Below are positions 17,619 through 26,268 of a stretch of 64,000 bases of DNA, in pieces. The first letter of the stretch is position 1. Each line of letters starts with the position of its first letter. The notes below the pieces were generated by a model. It had not been told where the DNA came from, did no database searches, and worked only from the letters and a program-made list of their open reading frames with translations. Source of the DNA: Thermococcus bergensis (GTDB taxonomy: Archaea > Methanobacteriota_B > Thermococci > Thermococcales > Thermococcaceae); contig NZ_JABFNK010000005.1 in the NCBI RefSeq assembly GCF_020386975.1, positions 682,001 to 746,000 of the forward strand, in the 5' to 3' direction. The translations under genes were made by a program, and so were the position numbers.

Positions 17619-18503
17619 ATGATGACGATAAAAACTCCACCCAATTTTAACGTGCCCGGGTTAGGTGTTGACCCTCTTACCCAGAGAATAAAGGAAAAAG
17701 AAAAGCAGTGGAAATACAAGGTAGCGGTCTTAAGTGGAAAAGGAGGCGTTGGAAAATCCACAGTTGCAGTAAATCTAGCTGTGGCTCTTGCAAAGCAGGG
17801 CTATTTCGTGGGAGTCTTGGATGCTGATGTGCACGGCCCAAACGTGGCAAAAATGCTCGGTGTTGAAAAGGCGGAGGTTCTGGCAGAGAAGTTTGAGGAC
17901 GGACATTTTGAAATGATACCCCCAATGAATGACTTCTCAGGCCAGACAACCCCAATTAAGGTCATGAGCATGGGGCTTATGGTTCCCGAAGACCAGCCAA
18001 TAATATGGAGGGGCTCTCTAGTTACAAAGGCCATTAAACAACTCCTTGGCGATGTGAAGTGGGGAAGCCTGGACTTTATGATCGTGGACTTTCCTCCGGG
18101 AACTGGAGACCAAATCTTAACAGTTGCTCAGACAATTCAACTCGATGCTGCTATAATAGTCACAACTCCCCAGGAAGTGGCGTTGCTTGATACCGGCAAA
18201 GCAGTGAACATGATGAAGCAGATGGGTATTCCCTATGTAGCGGTCGTTGAGAACATGAGCTATCTTATATGTCCCCACTGTGGAAACAAAATAGACCTCT
18301 TTGGAGAAGGTGGTGGAGAAAAGCTGGCAGAGAAGATGGGAGTTGACTTTCTTGGAAAAGTTCCAATAGATTTGAAGGCAAGAGAGGCAAGTGACAGTGG
18401 TATGCCGATAGTTCTCTATGAAGACACTCCAGCTGCAAAGGCCTTTATGGGAATAGCTCAGAAGCTTGTAGCAAAACTGGAAGAGCTAAAGAAAGAAGAG
18501 TAA
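17619..18503 (+). CDS. Mrp/NBP35-family Fe-S cluster carrier ATPase
   Basis: A 294-aa ParA-like P-loop ATPase that assembles or carries [4Fe-4S] clusters to apo-proteins. The deviant Walker A GKGGVGKSTVAVNLA is near residue 42, Walker B-type VDFPPGTGDQ near 158, and the C-terminal CPHCG pair (near residue 223) is the cluster-bridging CxxC of the family. Two ATGs adjoin; the first is 5 nt after GAGGTGA. It lies just after the Fe-S-rich VOR/POR operon but has its own promoter with a metal-regulator-like palindrome. Confidence 0.93.
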   Translation: MMTIKTPPNFNVPGLGVDPLTQRIKEKEKQWKYKVAVLSGKGGVGKSTVAVNLAVALAKQGYFVGVLDADVHGPNVAKMLGVEKAEVLAEKFEDGHFEMIPPMNDFSGQTTPIKVMSMGLMVPEDQPIIWRGSLVTKAIKQLLGDVKWGSLDFMIVDFPPGTGDQILTVAQTIQLDAAIIVTTPQEVALLDTGKAVNMMKQMGIPYVAVVENMSYLICPHCGNKIDLFGEGGGEKLAEKMGVDFLGKVPIDLKAREASDSGMPIVLYEDTPAAKAFMGIAQKLVAKLEELKKEE

Positions 18504-18536
18504 AGCTTAAATTTCCCTCACTCATTATCTACTGAT

Positions 18537-18593
18537 GCGCGGCTGAGATCGGCATGGGCCGAAACCATGATGCCGCGCTGGACCTGGCTACAT
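18537..18593 (+). ncRNA. Structured small RNA, H/ACA guide-like
   Basis: A G+C-rich block in an A+T-rich gap. GGCATGG (18551-18557) pairs with CCATGATGCC (18565-18574) with a three-base TGA bulge, as in the kink-turn stem of archaeal H/ACA RNAs, and the trinucleotide ACA (18590-18592) lies 15 nt after that stem, the spacing expected for H/ACA guides. A rival fold pairs GCGCGGC (18537) with GCCGCGC (18572). TTAAATTT near 18507-18515 would serve as its promoter. No lower stem fitting the H/ACA model was found, so the class is uncertain. Confidence 0.45.
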
Positions 18594-18613
18594 AATTTTA
18601 TCCGGTGGGGAAA

Positions 18614-19951
18614 ATGAAGAAGTTTTTAATCATGATGCTCCTCTTTATGGTTCCTCTAGCTTCTGCATCCCAGTTAGAGTTTTATCCAAATGAAAACGCC
18701 TTTAAGGAGTTTCTGTCTGATGGGAGAACCTACCACGTGATTTCTGGGGAGAGTGAGTATTCTCAGGCGTGGGGATGGTATGTTGATGAGAAGCTCTCGC
18801 GCTTTAAGGAGAGAGGTAATGAAGTTCTAGTTCTTGTTGGGAACGTGTACGACAACCCGGAGATGAAAAAGCTCTGGGGCTTAACGGGATTGCCTCCAGA
18901 GGCGTCTTTGCAGTCATCAGTTATAGTTCTCAACAACTTTGTGTTCTTCACGGGAAATGATGACAATATATATCTCATAGAAAAGGCATTTTCACAACAG
19001 TACCGATTTACAGACAGGGAAGAGTATATCTCCCTAGTTTTGGGCGTTATCCTCTCTCTTTTATTTATGTTTTTGTTCTCCAAGCATGGAACCTATACTC
19101 ACCTGTTCTATATGATGGTGATTTCTATCTTTGCGCTCTGGATTTCAAACTCAATGCCATTTACCATTGACGAGGGCTTCCTCAGGGGTACTTTTCAGAG
19201 TGCATTGCTTGGAAATAGGGACTCGTTTCTATCCCTCGCCCTCAACCTCTATTTCCAGCTCTACTCCCCCACAGAAGAAGCCCTTCTTGTTCTCCACCTC
19301 TTTGTTCTCTTCCTCACATCCACTCTGATATTTTTTACCGCCCCAAAGCCTTATAGAGAACTCGGCTTTCTAGTTTTTGGATTTATGTTCTCATCCCCCT
19401 CTTTCAGAAGTTCTATTACAGATCTTCCAACGAATATATGCGTGTTCCTTCTAGTTCTTGTTGCAGCACTTACGTTAAATGCAAAATTTGCAGAAGAGAG
19501 TTCCAAAAGGACTGGGCAGATCGTTCTCCTTTCACTTATCGTTGCAGTGAGTAGCTTGGTGTGGCCTTATCTAATTGTTTTCCCGGTTTTCACGTTTTTT
19601 GTTTTCCCAACAAAGTCCATAAGAAACTTAATGTACGTCGGCTTAAGTTTTGCTTTCTTCGTTTTGGGTATAACTGTTTTTTCCATTCCAACTGTATCTT
19701 TCTCATTCAATCCGAGCGCTCTTTTTGCATTCTTGAAGGAAGGAATCCTCCAGCTGATTTTAATACTTTATCTACTGTTTAACTTCAGAAGATCTCTGTT
19801 AAATATGAGAGGGGGGAAGGCCTTGTTCTTCTGGCTTCTGATTGTCTTCGTTCCATTGTTGGCCTACTCTCCTCAGCTCTTCCCAATGGTTCAATACGTA
19901 TCATCGGCTCTTGTAGTTAGACTGATATGTGAGCTTACGTTTTTTTCTTGA
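18614..19951 (+). CDS. Polytopic membrane protein of unknown function
   Basis: A 445-aa protein. The N-terminus MKKFLIMMLLFMVPLASAS is a clear signal peptide. It is followed by about 120 soluble, extracytoplasmic residues (SQLEFYPNENAFKEF onward, with VLVLVGNVYDNPEMK), then about nine to ten hydrophobic helices to the end. The helical part has the look of a glycosyltransferase-C or mannosyltransferase-like membrane body, including a TIDEGF acidic loop after an early helix, but no diagnostic motif settles it. GGTGGGG 3 nt before the ATG fixes the start; an in-frame GTG at 18605 is part of that site. Confidence 0.75.
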   Translation: MKKFLIMMLLFMVPLASASQLEFYPNENAFKEFLSDGRTYHVISGESEYSQAWGWYVDEKLSRFKERGNEVLVLVGNVYDNPEMKKLWGLTGLPPEASLQSSVIVLNNFVFFTGNDDNIYLIEKAFSQQYRFTDREEYISLVLGVILSLLFMFLFSKHGTYTHLFYMMVISIFALWISNSMPFTIDEGFLRGTFQSALLGNRDSFLSLALNLYFQLYSPTEEALLVLHLFVLFLTSTLIFFTAPKPYRELGFLVFGFMFSSPSFRSSITDLPTNICVFLLVLVAALTLNAKFAEESSKRTGQIVLLSLIVAVSSLVWPYLIVFPVFTFFVFPTKSIRNLMYVGLSFAFFVLGITVFSIPTVSFSFNPSALFAFLKEGILQLILILYLLFNFRRSLLNMRGGKALFFWLLIVFVPLLAYSPQLFPMVQYVSSALVVRLICELTFFS

Positions 19952-20045
19952 AAGCTTCGCCCTTTAGGTAGGTAGGGGGTGCAAAACCTGAAAACCTTAC
20001 CATTAAATGACCGAAATCTTTTTAAACTCAAAAGCGTAATAAAGC

Positions 20046-20359
20046 CTTGAGAAGGCTACTCAAAAACAACCCGATGAGAAGAGGGTTTCAAACGTGTCCT
20101 TCCGCCATCGGGAGGATGACGCTGTTAAGCGTCCTCTAAAAACCCTCCTGAATAATTGGAAACCCCGGGATGGGGTTTGAGCGATAACCCTGAGCCTTCC
20201 CGCTCTTGCGGGAGGTAGGGGTAACTGGCCGAAGACCCGGCCAGAGGGGTTGAGAAACCCATTATTAGTGGGTTTTGATGAGACCCCTCAAACCTTCCCG
20301 CCCTTGGCGAGGGGTTAACTCGTTGGAACCCTCACTCTTCACGGCAGGGAGGAGGTCAG
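20046..20359 (+). mobile_element. IS200/IS605-type right-end remnant, possible TnpB-associated RNA
   Basis: About 314 nt, far richer in G+C than its surroundings, with a chain of hairpins: CCCGATG/CATCGGG, GACGC/GCGTC, AAACCCC/GGGGTTT, TCCCGC/GCGGGA, CTGGCC/GGCCAG, AAACCCA/TGGGTTT and a terminal palindrome ending GGAGGTCAG that recurs at 7452-7524. TCTTTTTAAAC near 20013 could drive it. One frame stays open for about 45 codons and stops inside the last palindrome (TAA near 20310), as a TnpB tail would. No intact transposase is present. TnpB guide RNAs come from exactly this part of such elements, so expression as an RNA is plausible. Confidence 0.5.
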
Positions 20360-21087
20360 TCCTCAAACTTAATTGCCCCAAATACTGCGGCCCTAAGGTG
20401 GGGCCCTATCTCTTTGATAATTCCGGGGGCTTGCGTGCCCTTCTTAAGAACCAAAAGTGTTTCCATGAGTCCAAGCTCCTCGAGTCTCTTTACATCTCTT
20501 GAATGCCCGGTTTTTATTAATGCTTCTTCAACCTTTTCACTTATTGTGCCGGCAACGAATATCTTATCATATCCGTCGGTTGTCCACTGTTTTATTTGCC
20601 TCAGCTGTTTTTCACTGAATTTTCCTTCTATCTCCCTTGCCCCAAATTCCACTTTTGTGATTTCCAGCTCAACAGGCAGGTGATCTATCCAGCCGAACTC
20701 CCTTATGAGCTGTCTAGCCGGCTTATCTCCAAAGAGGGACTTGAGGTAATAAAGGGGAACCAACACATCCTTTGGAGCCGGCGAGAATATTCCGATGTCA
20801 ACGTAGACTCCATAACCTACTTTTCCGAGGTCAATGAACCTTCCCCTGTATAGTTCTCCTTCTTTTACGCTGCTTAGCTTATAGGGAACCTCTCCGAACT
20901 CCTCTCGTATGAGGTTTGCAGAAACCTCTTCATCTTCTCCTTCTAAGGTTATTTTGACCCACTGTTTTTGAGTAATTCCTATCTTCCATGAAACTTCTAA
21001 GTCTCCTATAAGAGACTTGAGCTTTTTATCGAGCTTTTCAAAACCGCTTCTATCTCCATATATCTTCTCGAGAATAACAATCTCCAT
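20356..21087 (-). CDS. DUF2110 family protein
   Basis: A 243-aa archaeal protein of the DUF2110 family, commonly found next to the gene for TFE, as here. MEIVILEKIYGDRSG opens it, and YRGRFIDLGKVGYGVYVDIGIF (split by one loop) looks like an S1/OB-type beta-barrel strand pair, suggesting nucleic-acid binding. The start at 21087 has GGGGATGAT upstream. The stop codon TGA lies inside the GGTCAG end of the adjoining mobile-element remnant, so the native C-terminus after KFED has probably been cut. Function is unknown; a link to transcription is inferred from the neighbour. Confidence 0.8.
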   Translation of the reverse strand: MEIVILEKIYGDRSGFEKLDKKLKSLIGDLEVSWKIGITQKQWVKITLEGEDEEVSANLIREEFGEVPYKLSSVKEGELYRGRFIDLGKVGYGVYVDIGIFSPAPKDVLVPLYYLKSLFGDKPARQLIREFGWIDHLPVELEITKVEFGAREIEGKFSEKQLRQIKQWTTDGYDKIFVAGTISEKVEEALIKTGHSRDVKRLEELGLMETLLVLKKGTQAPGIIKEIGPHLRAAVFGAIKFED

Positions 21088-21120
21088 CTTATCATCCCCG
21101 CAGTTCACTAAATTTTAAAC

Positions 21121-21636
21121 TTAAGCCTTTATTCCAAGTTCTTTTTCAAGCTTCTTAATTTTTTCTTGAAGTTCTTTTACTATCTCGTTGTTGTCATACT
21201 GCATAAGCATTTCACCGCACAGGGGGCATCTGAACTCATATTCCATCGCTTCATCAAAAGTCAGTCTTGGATGGCCGGGAGTTCCGCAGTGATAGTAGAT
21301 TTCTTTAGTTTCTTCCTCAAGCATTTCTTTTAGCTTTTTGAGTTCCTGCATTTTTCTGGCTCTAATGAGTTCTGGTAGTCTCTTTGTTTCGAGGCGCCAG
21401 TAATAGTAGTACCATCCTGTATCTTTGTCCCTAACCCTCCTGAACTCTGCGAGCTGATTGTCATAGAGAGCGTATAAGATTTTCCGGACAGTATTTACCC
21501 TAATTCCAGTCATCTCCGCTATCTCTTCATCGGTTGCCTCCTTTTTCTTTTCGAGAGCCTTGATTACTTCAATCGCTTCTTCCCCACCTATTTCCTCTGC
21601 GAATTTCAGGAGCTCTTGGTTTTTTCTTTTGGCCAT
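21121..21636 (-). CDS. tfe: Transcription initiation factor E (TFE alpha)
   Basis: A 171-aa homologue of the TFIIE alpha N-terminal half; it helps RNA polymerase open the promoter. An extended winged helix (residues about 1-90, with [23 protein letters not shown] split across the recognition helix) is followed by a basic linker and a zinc ribbon with CG...H, CPLCGE near residue 125-145, then a coiled tail. The ATG at 21636 has CGGAGGT upstream; the longer in-frame ORF (to 21696) covers the leader. It precedes DUF2110 by 33 nt on the same strand, so the two form an operon. Confidence 0.95.
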   Translation of the reverse strand: MAKRKNQELLKFAEEIGGEEAIEVIKALEKKKEATDEEIAEMTGIRVNTVRKILYALYDNQLAEFRRVRDKDTGWYYYYWRLETKRLPELIRARKMQELKKLKEMLEEETKEIYYHCGTPGHPRLTFDEAMEYEFRCPLCGEMLMQYDNNEIVKELQEKIKKLEKELGIKA

Positions 21637-21800
21637 AAGTAAGACCTCCGGGTTTTTGGATTTTATTTTAAGAAATTGATTCGTGAAATGTTGCACAGTT
21701 TTTTATCAATACGGTCTTTCACCAATAATATATTTGGGCTCCATAGTATATATAGGTTTTTGTTGAAAAAAGAAGCCTAATGTACAAAAAAGCACTTTAG

Positions 21801-22082
21801 TTATTCGCTAAAATATTCATCTACAAGCTCCTTTGCAGAGGGCTTATAGAGTTCAAGAATTTGGATGTCTTCTATGACATTCCCTTCTCTAAGCTTCAGC
21901 TTAACTTTGCCACCATAAACCTGAAGATCAAGAAGCCCGTATATTGCATCTTCAGCCTCTAGAGGGGTTTTGAACTTCATTATATACTCGCCACTCTCAT
22001 CTATGAGCTTTACCCAGTATTCGTTTTTCCTCTTAAAAGGCCGGGTAACTTTCGGCTTGAATTTCTCAATTGTTATTTCCAA
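21801..22082 (-). CDS. Conserved hypothetical protein, about 94 residues
   Basis: I do not recognise a family. The protein begins LEITIEKFKPKVTR and has alternating strands (EYWVKLIDESGEYIMKF, GGKVKLKL) with a helix EAEDAIYGLL, ending in a helical KELVDEYFSE; a small alpha/beta or barrel fold is likely. The best start is the TTG at 22082, which has GGAGGTG 6 nt upstream. The in-frame ATG at 22097 overlaps this site, and an upstream ATG at 22154 lacks one. It is monocistronic between TFE and a divergent ABC operon. Confidence 0.65.
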   Translation of the reverse strand: MEITIEKFKPKVTRPFKRKNEYWVKLIDESGEYIMKFKTPLEAEDAIYGLLDLQVYGGKVKLKLREGNVIEDIQILELYKPSAKELVDEYFSE

Positions 22083-22229
22083 TGAAGCCACCTCCATGAT
22101 ACAGTTGCCCTGTAAGCCTTCTGTGGTCTTTTTATGGTTTATCGGTGTTACCATTTTTAAGCCTTTGCATATTAAAAACCACTATATTTATGTATTCCTT
22201 TCCGTATTAGGTATCTTAGGGGAACAGTT

Positions 22230-23198
22230 ATGTATGCCGTTGAAGTCTTTGATTTGAAAAAGAAGTACCCTAAAAAGATTCCCCTCCCGTTTAGAAAGGT
22301 AGAATGGGTGGATGCAGTTAAGGGTATCAGCTTTAAGGTCAAAAAGGGCGAACTTTTTGGCCTTCTTGGGCCCAATGGGGCTGGAAAGACCACTACAATA
22401 AAAATGCTAACCACTTTGCTTGAGCCTACTGAAGGAGAAGCGAAAATCTTGGGGTATGATATAAGGAAAGATGCAAGGGAAATTAGAAAGAGAATAAACC
22501 TTGTGGCAGAGGGAGAGAGAACTCTTTACTGGCGTTTGAGTGCGTATGAAAACCTGAAATATTTTGCGAGGATTTATTATGTCCCCAAGAGAGAGGAAAA
22601 AGAAAGAATTGAAGAACTCCTCAGATTGGTTGGACTGTGGGAGAGGAAAGATGATTTGGTTATGAACTACTCGAGGGGGATGAAGCAGAGGCTGGCTATA
22701 GCAAAGGCTTTGATAAACGACCCGGAAGTCCTGTTTTTGGACGAACCTACCCTAGGCTTAGATGTCCAGAGCTCCATATTTGTTAGGGAATTTATAAGGA
22801 AGCTTGTTGACGAGAAAGGAAAAACCGTCCTCCTAACGACCCACTACATGGTTGAGGCGGAGCAGCTCTGTGATAGGATAGCCATAATAGACCACGGTAA
22901 GATTATAGCCCTCGATACTCCGGATGGGCTTAAAAAGCTTGTTAAAGACGAAGATGTCGTGGAAATACGCCTCAAATGGGAGGGTACTTTTGATAGCTTA
23001 CCTTGGAGAATGGCAGTTGTAGATGAGGATTCCGAAAGGGGAATTATAACCTTAAGAGGCCAGGTGGATGAGGAAGAGCTTCCCAAGCTAGTCGAGTGGC
23101 TTGTAAAAAAGGGAGCGAAAATAATAAGCGTAGAGCAGAAGGAGCCAACTCTTGAGGACGTTTTTATAAAGCTCACAGGAAGGGGGTTGAGAGATTGA
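22230..23198 (+). CDS. ABC transporter ATP-binding protein (DrrA-like)
   Basis: A 322-aa ATPase with Walker A GPNGAGKTTTIKM near residue 47, signature YSRGMKQRLAIAKAL near 150, Walker B LFLDEPTLGLD near 170, and a C-terminal regulatory extension of about 90 residues (DEEELPKLVEWLV, EPTLEDVFIKLTGR) as in daunorubicin-type exporters. The stop overlaps the TTG start of the first permease by 4 nt. It energises the two membrane subunits that follow; the substrate is unknown. Confidence 0.93.
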   Translation: MYAVEVFDLKKKYPKKIPLPFRKVEWVDAVKGISFKVKKGELFGLLGPNGAGKTTTIKMLTTLLEPTEGEAKILGYDIRKDAREIRKRINLVAEGERTLYWRLSAYENLKYFARIYYVPKREEKERIEELLRLVGLWERKDDLVMNYSRGMKQRLAIAKALINDPEVLFLDEPTLGLDVQSSIFVREFIRKLVDEKGKTVLLTTHYMVEAEQLCDRIAIIDHGKIIALDTPDGLKKLVKDEDVVEIRLKWEGTFDSLPWRMAVVDEDSERGIITLRGQVDEEELPKLVEWLVKKGAKIISVEQKEPTLEDVFIKLTGRGLRD

Positions 23199-23998
23199 TA
23201 TTGCCTGCTGTAATAGAGAAGGAATTTAGGATGTTTTTCAGGTATCCTTTGAGGGTAATAAGCTCTATTCTCGTTGGGTTAGTTTTCCTTCTTCAGTTTG
23301 TCTTCTTTGGACAGGCTGTCCTTGGAGGGAGGTATTCACAGCTTTTGGCGAGCTCTACGGGCATGGGGGATTATCCAACGTACGCTTTGATTGGCTACGT
23401 TTTGTGGTGGGTTTCAGTTTCGCCGATGGAAGCTTATGTATGGGGAGTAAGGAGAGAACTCCAGAGGGGAACCTTTGAGATGAATGTTCTTTCTCCAGTG
23501 AGGATTTTAGAGCTCCTCTCCGGATTGGCCCTTAGCTGGCTTTTAATGGATTCTGCCCTCATGGGAATTGTCTTTGTAATTGGTGCCCTGATATTTGATA
23601 TTCCTCTCACGTTTGCAATAATTCTGAAGTCTATTCCAATTATTCTGGCGTCACTATTGGCTTTTTTGGGATTTGGGTTCATCTTTGCTGGGCTTGTGAT
23701 GCTTCTAAAGAACATAGGGCCTTTTGCTCAGATATTTGAGTTTGGAATGCTCTTTTTCTCCGGCGTCTTCTTCCCCCTTAGCTTAATGTCCAAATGGCTG
23801 GTTGCTTTTTCAAAGGTGTTTCCACTTACCCATGCCGCCTCCGCTGTTAGGGCAATCTTTGTTGGAAAAACCTACGCAGAAATACAGGGGGAAATAGTGT
23901 GGCTTCTCTTTTTAATTCCCCTTTACTGGGCAGCTGGATATCTAATTTTCAAATGGGCGGAAAAGATAACCCGGGTGGTTGGCTATGGAGGTTACTAA
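23195..23998 (+). CDS. ABC-2 type permease, first subunit
   Basis: A 267-aa membrane protein with six predicted helices. The N-terminal amphipathic IEKEFRMFFRYPLR, and the loop RRELQRGTFEMNVLSPV that contacts the ATPase, mark it as ABC-2. Start codon is TTG at 23195, or the TTG two codons later. Its end overlaps the second permease by 14 nt. The pair appears to form a heterodimeric channel driven by the ATPase encoded at 22230. Confidence 0.88.
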   Translation: MILPAVIEKEFRMFFRYPLRVISSILVGLVFLLQFVFFGQAVLGGRYSQLLASSTGMGDYPTYALIGYVLWWVSVSPMEAYVWGVRRELQRGTFEMNVLSPVRILELLSGLALSWLLMDSALMGIVFVIGALIFDIPLTFAIILKSIPIILASLLAFLGFGFIFAGLVMLLKNIGPFAQIFEFGMLFFSGVFFPLSLMSKWLVAFSKVFPLTHAASAVRAIFVGKTYAEIQGEIVWLLFLIPLYWAAGYLIFKWAEKITRVVGYGGY

Positions 23999-24806
23999 CG
24001 AGCTCAGAGCGCTTTATGGTGTTGCAGTTAAGAGCTGGAGAATCTTTTTGAGTTACAGGGTGTGGTTTATCAGCGATGTCATGTTTGGATTTTTCTTCGT
24101 TGGTCAGGCTCTGCTGATAGGAATGGGCCTCACAGGCGAGAGAAATTCCCCCGCACTTCAGCAGCTTACTGGATACTCAGACTACGTAACTTTTGCAGTC
24201 TTGGGATTTATGGTACTGGGCTTTGGCTTGACTTTTCTAAGCGGCTTTGTGTGGAGCGTTGTTGATGAGCTCTACGCCGGCACTCTCGAGTACTCCTTTG
24301 CGGCCCCAATAAGGAGGCTGACGTTTTTCCTGGGCAACGTTCTTACCAGAATTTTCTTGTCACTAATCTACATGGCTATATACGTTCCCCTTTTTGTAGT
24401 GCTATTTGACATTCAATTCAACCCCTTTAATTTCATTAAAGCCCTTCCAGTGTTGTTTGTGGGTACGGTAGGAATGATAGGGATGGGAATGGCCGCCGCG
24501 GGCATTGTTCTTTATTTAAAAGACCCGGGCCCGTTCATAACGATTCTTGAAATGCTGGTCTTTGCTTTAAGCGGTGCGATGTATCCAATTTCAATCTTGC
24601 CTAAGGGATTGCAGATAATGGCGAAAATCCTTCCCTATGCCCCAACTAGTGAAGCCGTAAGAAAAGTTGTTGCCTACGGCTACGAAAAAGCCGTGGGAGA
24701 GATTTCCTATCTTGTGGGTCTCTCTTTAATCTATGCCATTTTGGGATATTTGGGATACAAATGGAGTGAAAAGCAGGCAAGAACAGTTGGCTTGAAGAGC
24801 TACTAA
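23985..24806 (+). CDS. ABC-2 type permease, second subunit
   Basis: A 273-aa paralogue of the preceding permease with the same six-helix plan and the loop [17 protein letters not shown] in the position of RRELQRGTFEMNVLSPV. The ATG at 23985, with GGTGG upstream, is favoured over a TTG six nt earlier. It closes the three-gene exporter operon and meets the convergent kinase gene with a 4-nt overlap. Confidence 0.88.
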   Translation: MEVTNELRALYGVAVKSWRIFLSYRVWFISDVMFGFFFVGQALLIGMGLTGERNSPALQQLTGYSDYVTFAVLGFMVLGFGLTFLSGFVWSVVDELYAGTLEYSFAAPIRRLTFFLGNVLTRIFLSLIYMAIYVPLFVVLFDIQFNPFNFIKALPVLFVGTVGMIGMGMAAAGIVLYLKDPGPFITILEMLVFALSGAMYPISILPKGLQIMAKILPYAPTSEAVRKVVAYGYEKAVGEISYLVGLSLIYAILGYLGYKWSEKQARTVGLKSY

Positions 24807-25681
24807 AAGGGCAGTCCTAGGTTCAGCTCTTTTGATATTTTTTTAATTTCCTCCAATGGGATAATTGCGCTTCTAGCGCCAACTTTCTGCACCGTTAGAT
24901 ATGCAAGTAAAGTTCCGAGCTTTGCTGCATCTTCAAGTTTCCACCCTTTGAGAACTCCATAGACGAATCCAGCATCAAAGGCATCCCCGGCTCCGGTAGA
25001 ATCTACTACCTCGGCACTTAAGCCTCTAACTTCAAAGACATCTCCATTCTCGTCTCTAACCATTGCTCCACCGCCGTTTAATGTTATGATAACGTTTTTG
25101 GCTTTGACATCATGAACCCTATCCAGGCTTCCATATTTTCGTTTGAACTCGTCCTCGTTCATCAGCAGGTAGGTTATTTTGTCCTCGACAGATTCTGGAA
25201 CTTCTGCCTCACCTATGTCCAGCGAAATGGAAATTCCTTTCTCGAAGGCAAAGTTAGCAGTCTTTTCAATGAGCTCTTTTGGATTTGATGACATGTGGAT
25301 GTGTCGGGCTTTTGAAAGGTACTCAAAATCGACATCTCTGTATGCGTTAGCGCCGAGGTGCTTTACTATCCTCTTGTCTTCTCCTTTTATCAGAGATATG
25401 GCTATTCCAGAGTGCTCATTGACAACTTTAATACCTCCTACATCCACACCGATTTTCTTAAAGTAGTTTATGTGTGCCTCTCCAATCTCATCGTTACCGA
25501 CTGCGCCGATGAAGCCCACCTTAACTCCCATATGGGCTAACCAAGAAGCGGTATTGCCTGCAGCACCACCCAATCCAAAGTGGGCACTCTTGGCGATTAT
25601 CTTCTCATGAAACTCGGGAAACCTATCTAAAAGGAGAGTTATATCGTAGTTGAGGTTGCCTATTGCAACTACGTCAAACAT
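24803..25681 (-). CDS. PfkB/ribokinase-family sugar or nucleoside kinase
   Basis: A 292-aa cytosolic kinase. [15 protein letters not shown] opens the fold, [18 protein letters not shown] carries the first PfkB signature, and [18 protein letters not shown] near residue 245 carries the anion hole and catalytic Asp. Thermococcales use relatives of this family for nucleosides and ribose-1-phosphate, often with ADP as donor; the substrate cannot be read from sequence alone. The ATG at 25681 has GGAGGTGGG upstream; longer forms of the ORF run across that site. Confidence 0.88.
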   Translation of the reverse strand: MFDVVAIGNLNYDITLLLDRFPEFHEKIIAKSAHFGLGGAAGNTASWLAHMGVKVGFIGAVGNDEIGEAHINYFKKIGVDVGGIKVVNEHSGIAISLIKGEDKRIVKHLGANAYRDVDFEYLSKARHIHMSSNPKELIEKTANFAFEKGISISLDIGEAEVPESVEDKITYLLMNEDEFKRKYGSLDRVHDVKAKNVIITLNGGGAMVRDENGDVFEVRGLSAEVVDSTGAGDAFDAGFVYGVLKGWKLEDAAKLGTLLAYLTVQKVGARSAIIPLEEIKKISKELNLGLPF

Positions 25682-25773
25682 TTTCCCACCTCCAATTCTC
25701 TTCATTGTACTTTCACTTTATTTCGCAAAATTTATACCTTTTTCTTTTTCTTCATAGAATTCGTGATAACAAT

Positions 25774-25869
25774 ATGAAATGCCAGTCTGAGTTCACAATA
25801 CTTCCCCACGCCACCCAGAAGGGAAAATGGAGAATAAGCGGCGCGAAAAGATTTTTTGAACTTATTTGA
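25774..25869 (+). CDS. Possible 31-residue small ORF
   Basis: ATG at 25774 opens 31 codons (MKCQSEFTILPHATQKGKWR and onward, ending FFELI). The amino-acid mix looks protein-like, but no good ribosome site is visible and the length gives little support. It lies in the gap between the divergent kinase gene and the convergent AhpD-like gene. It could be a gene remnant. Confidence 0.2.
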   Translation: MKCQSEFTILPHATQKGKWRISGAKRFFELI

Positions 25870-25874
25870 GGAGT

Positions 25875-26222
25875 TCATTCCTTGAGGAATTCTTTTGCTA
25901 TTTCATATGCCTTTACAGCGTACATTAAGGCAGGTCCCCCACCCATTACTACAGCAACTTTCAGTGTGTCGAGAATTTCTTCTTTAGTTGCCCCAGCATT
26001 GATAGCGGCTTCACAGTGCCAGAGAATACAGGGCTCGCAGCGTATGACCACCGCTATAGCTAAAGAAATGAGTTCTTTTGTTTTTGTGTCGAGAGCATTT
26101 GGGCTCTCGGCAGTGTGGACGTATTCAATAAACTTGGAGAGTTCTGGAGCAGATTCGACGAGTTCACCAGTCTTTCTTTTTACGTTTTCCAAAGTCGATT
26201 TCCAATTTTTCTCAGCAGCCAC
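25875..26222 (-). CDS. Carboxymuconolactone decarboxylase / AhpD-like protein
   Basis: A 115-aa all-helical protein of the CMD family. The central RCEPCILWHCEAAINAGAT carries the CxxC pair plus the His used by AhpD-type peroxidase reductants, and KELISLAIAVVIR is the preceding helix. In archaea such single-domain proteins are thought to act in thiol or peroxide metabolism. It is monocistronic and its promoter region lies only some 40 bp from IS982 copy 1, inserted upstream. Confidence 0.87.
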   Translation of the reverse strand: MAAEKNWKSTLENVKRKTGELVESAPELSKFIEYVHTAESPNALDTKTKELISLAIAVVIRCEPCILWHCEAAINAGATKEEILDTLKVAVVMGGGPALMYAVKAYEIAKEFLKE

Positions 26223-26268
26223 GAGTTACCACCATCAGTATTTACAATTTTTGTAATATTTAAATTTT

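Noticed and set aside
18531-18580. Box C/D sRNA (TGATG and CTGA words present)
   Set aside because: Only about five bases separate the first pair, too few for a guide, and the boxes lie in a stable stem; H/ACA geometry fits better.
20046-20359. SRP 7S RNA or RNase P RNA
   Set aside because: Length and G+C would fit, but the conserved SRP domain IV loop and the RNase P P4 sequences are not present.
20275-20502. Plus-strand ORF starting in the mobile-element remnant
   Set aside because: It runs antisense into the DUF2110 coding region and has no ribosome site.
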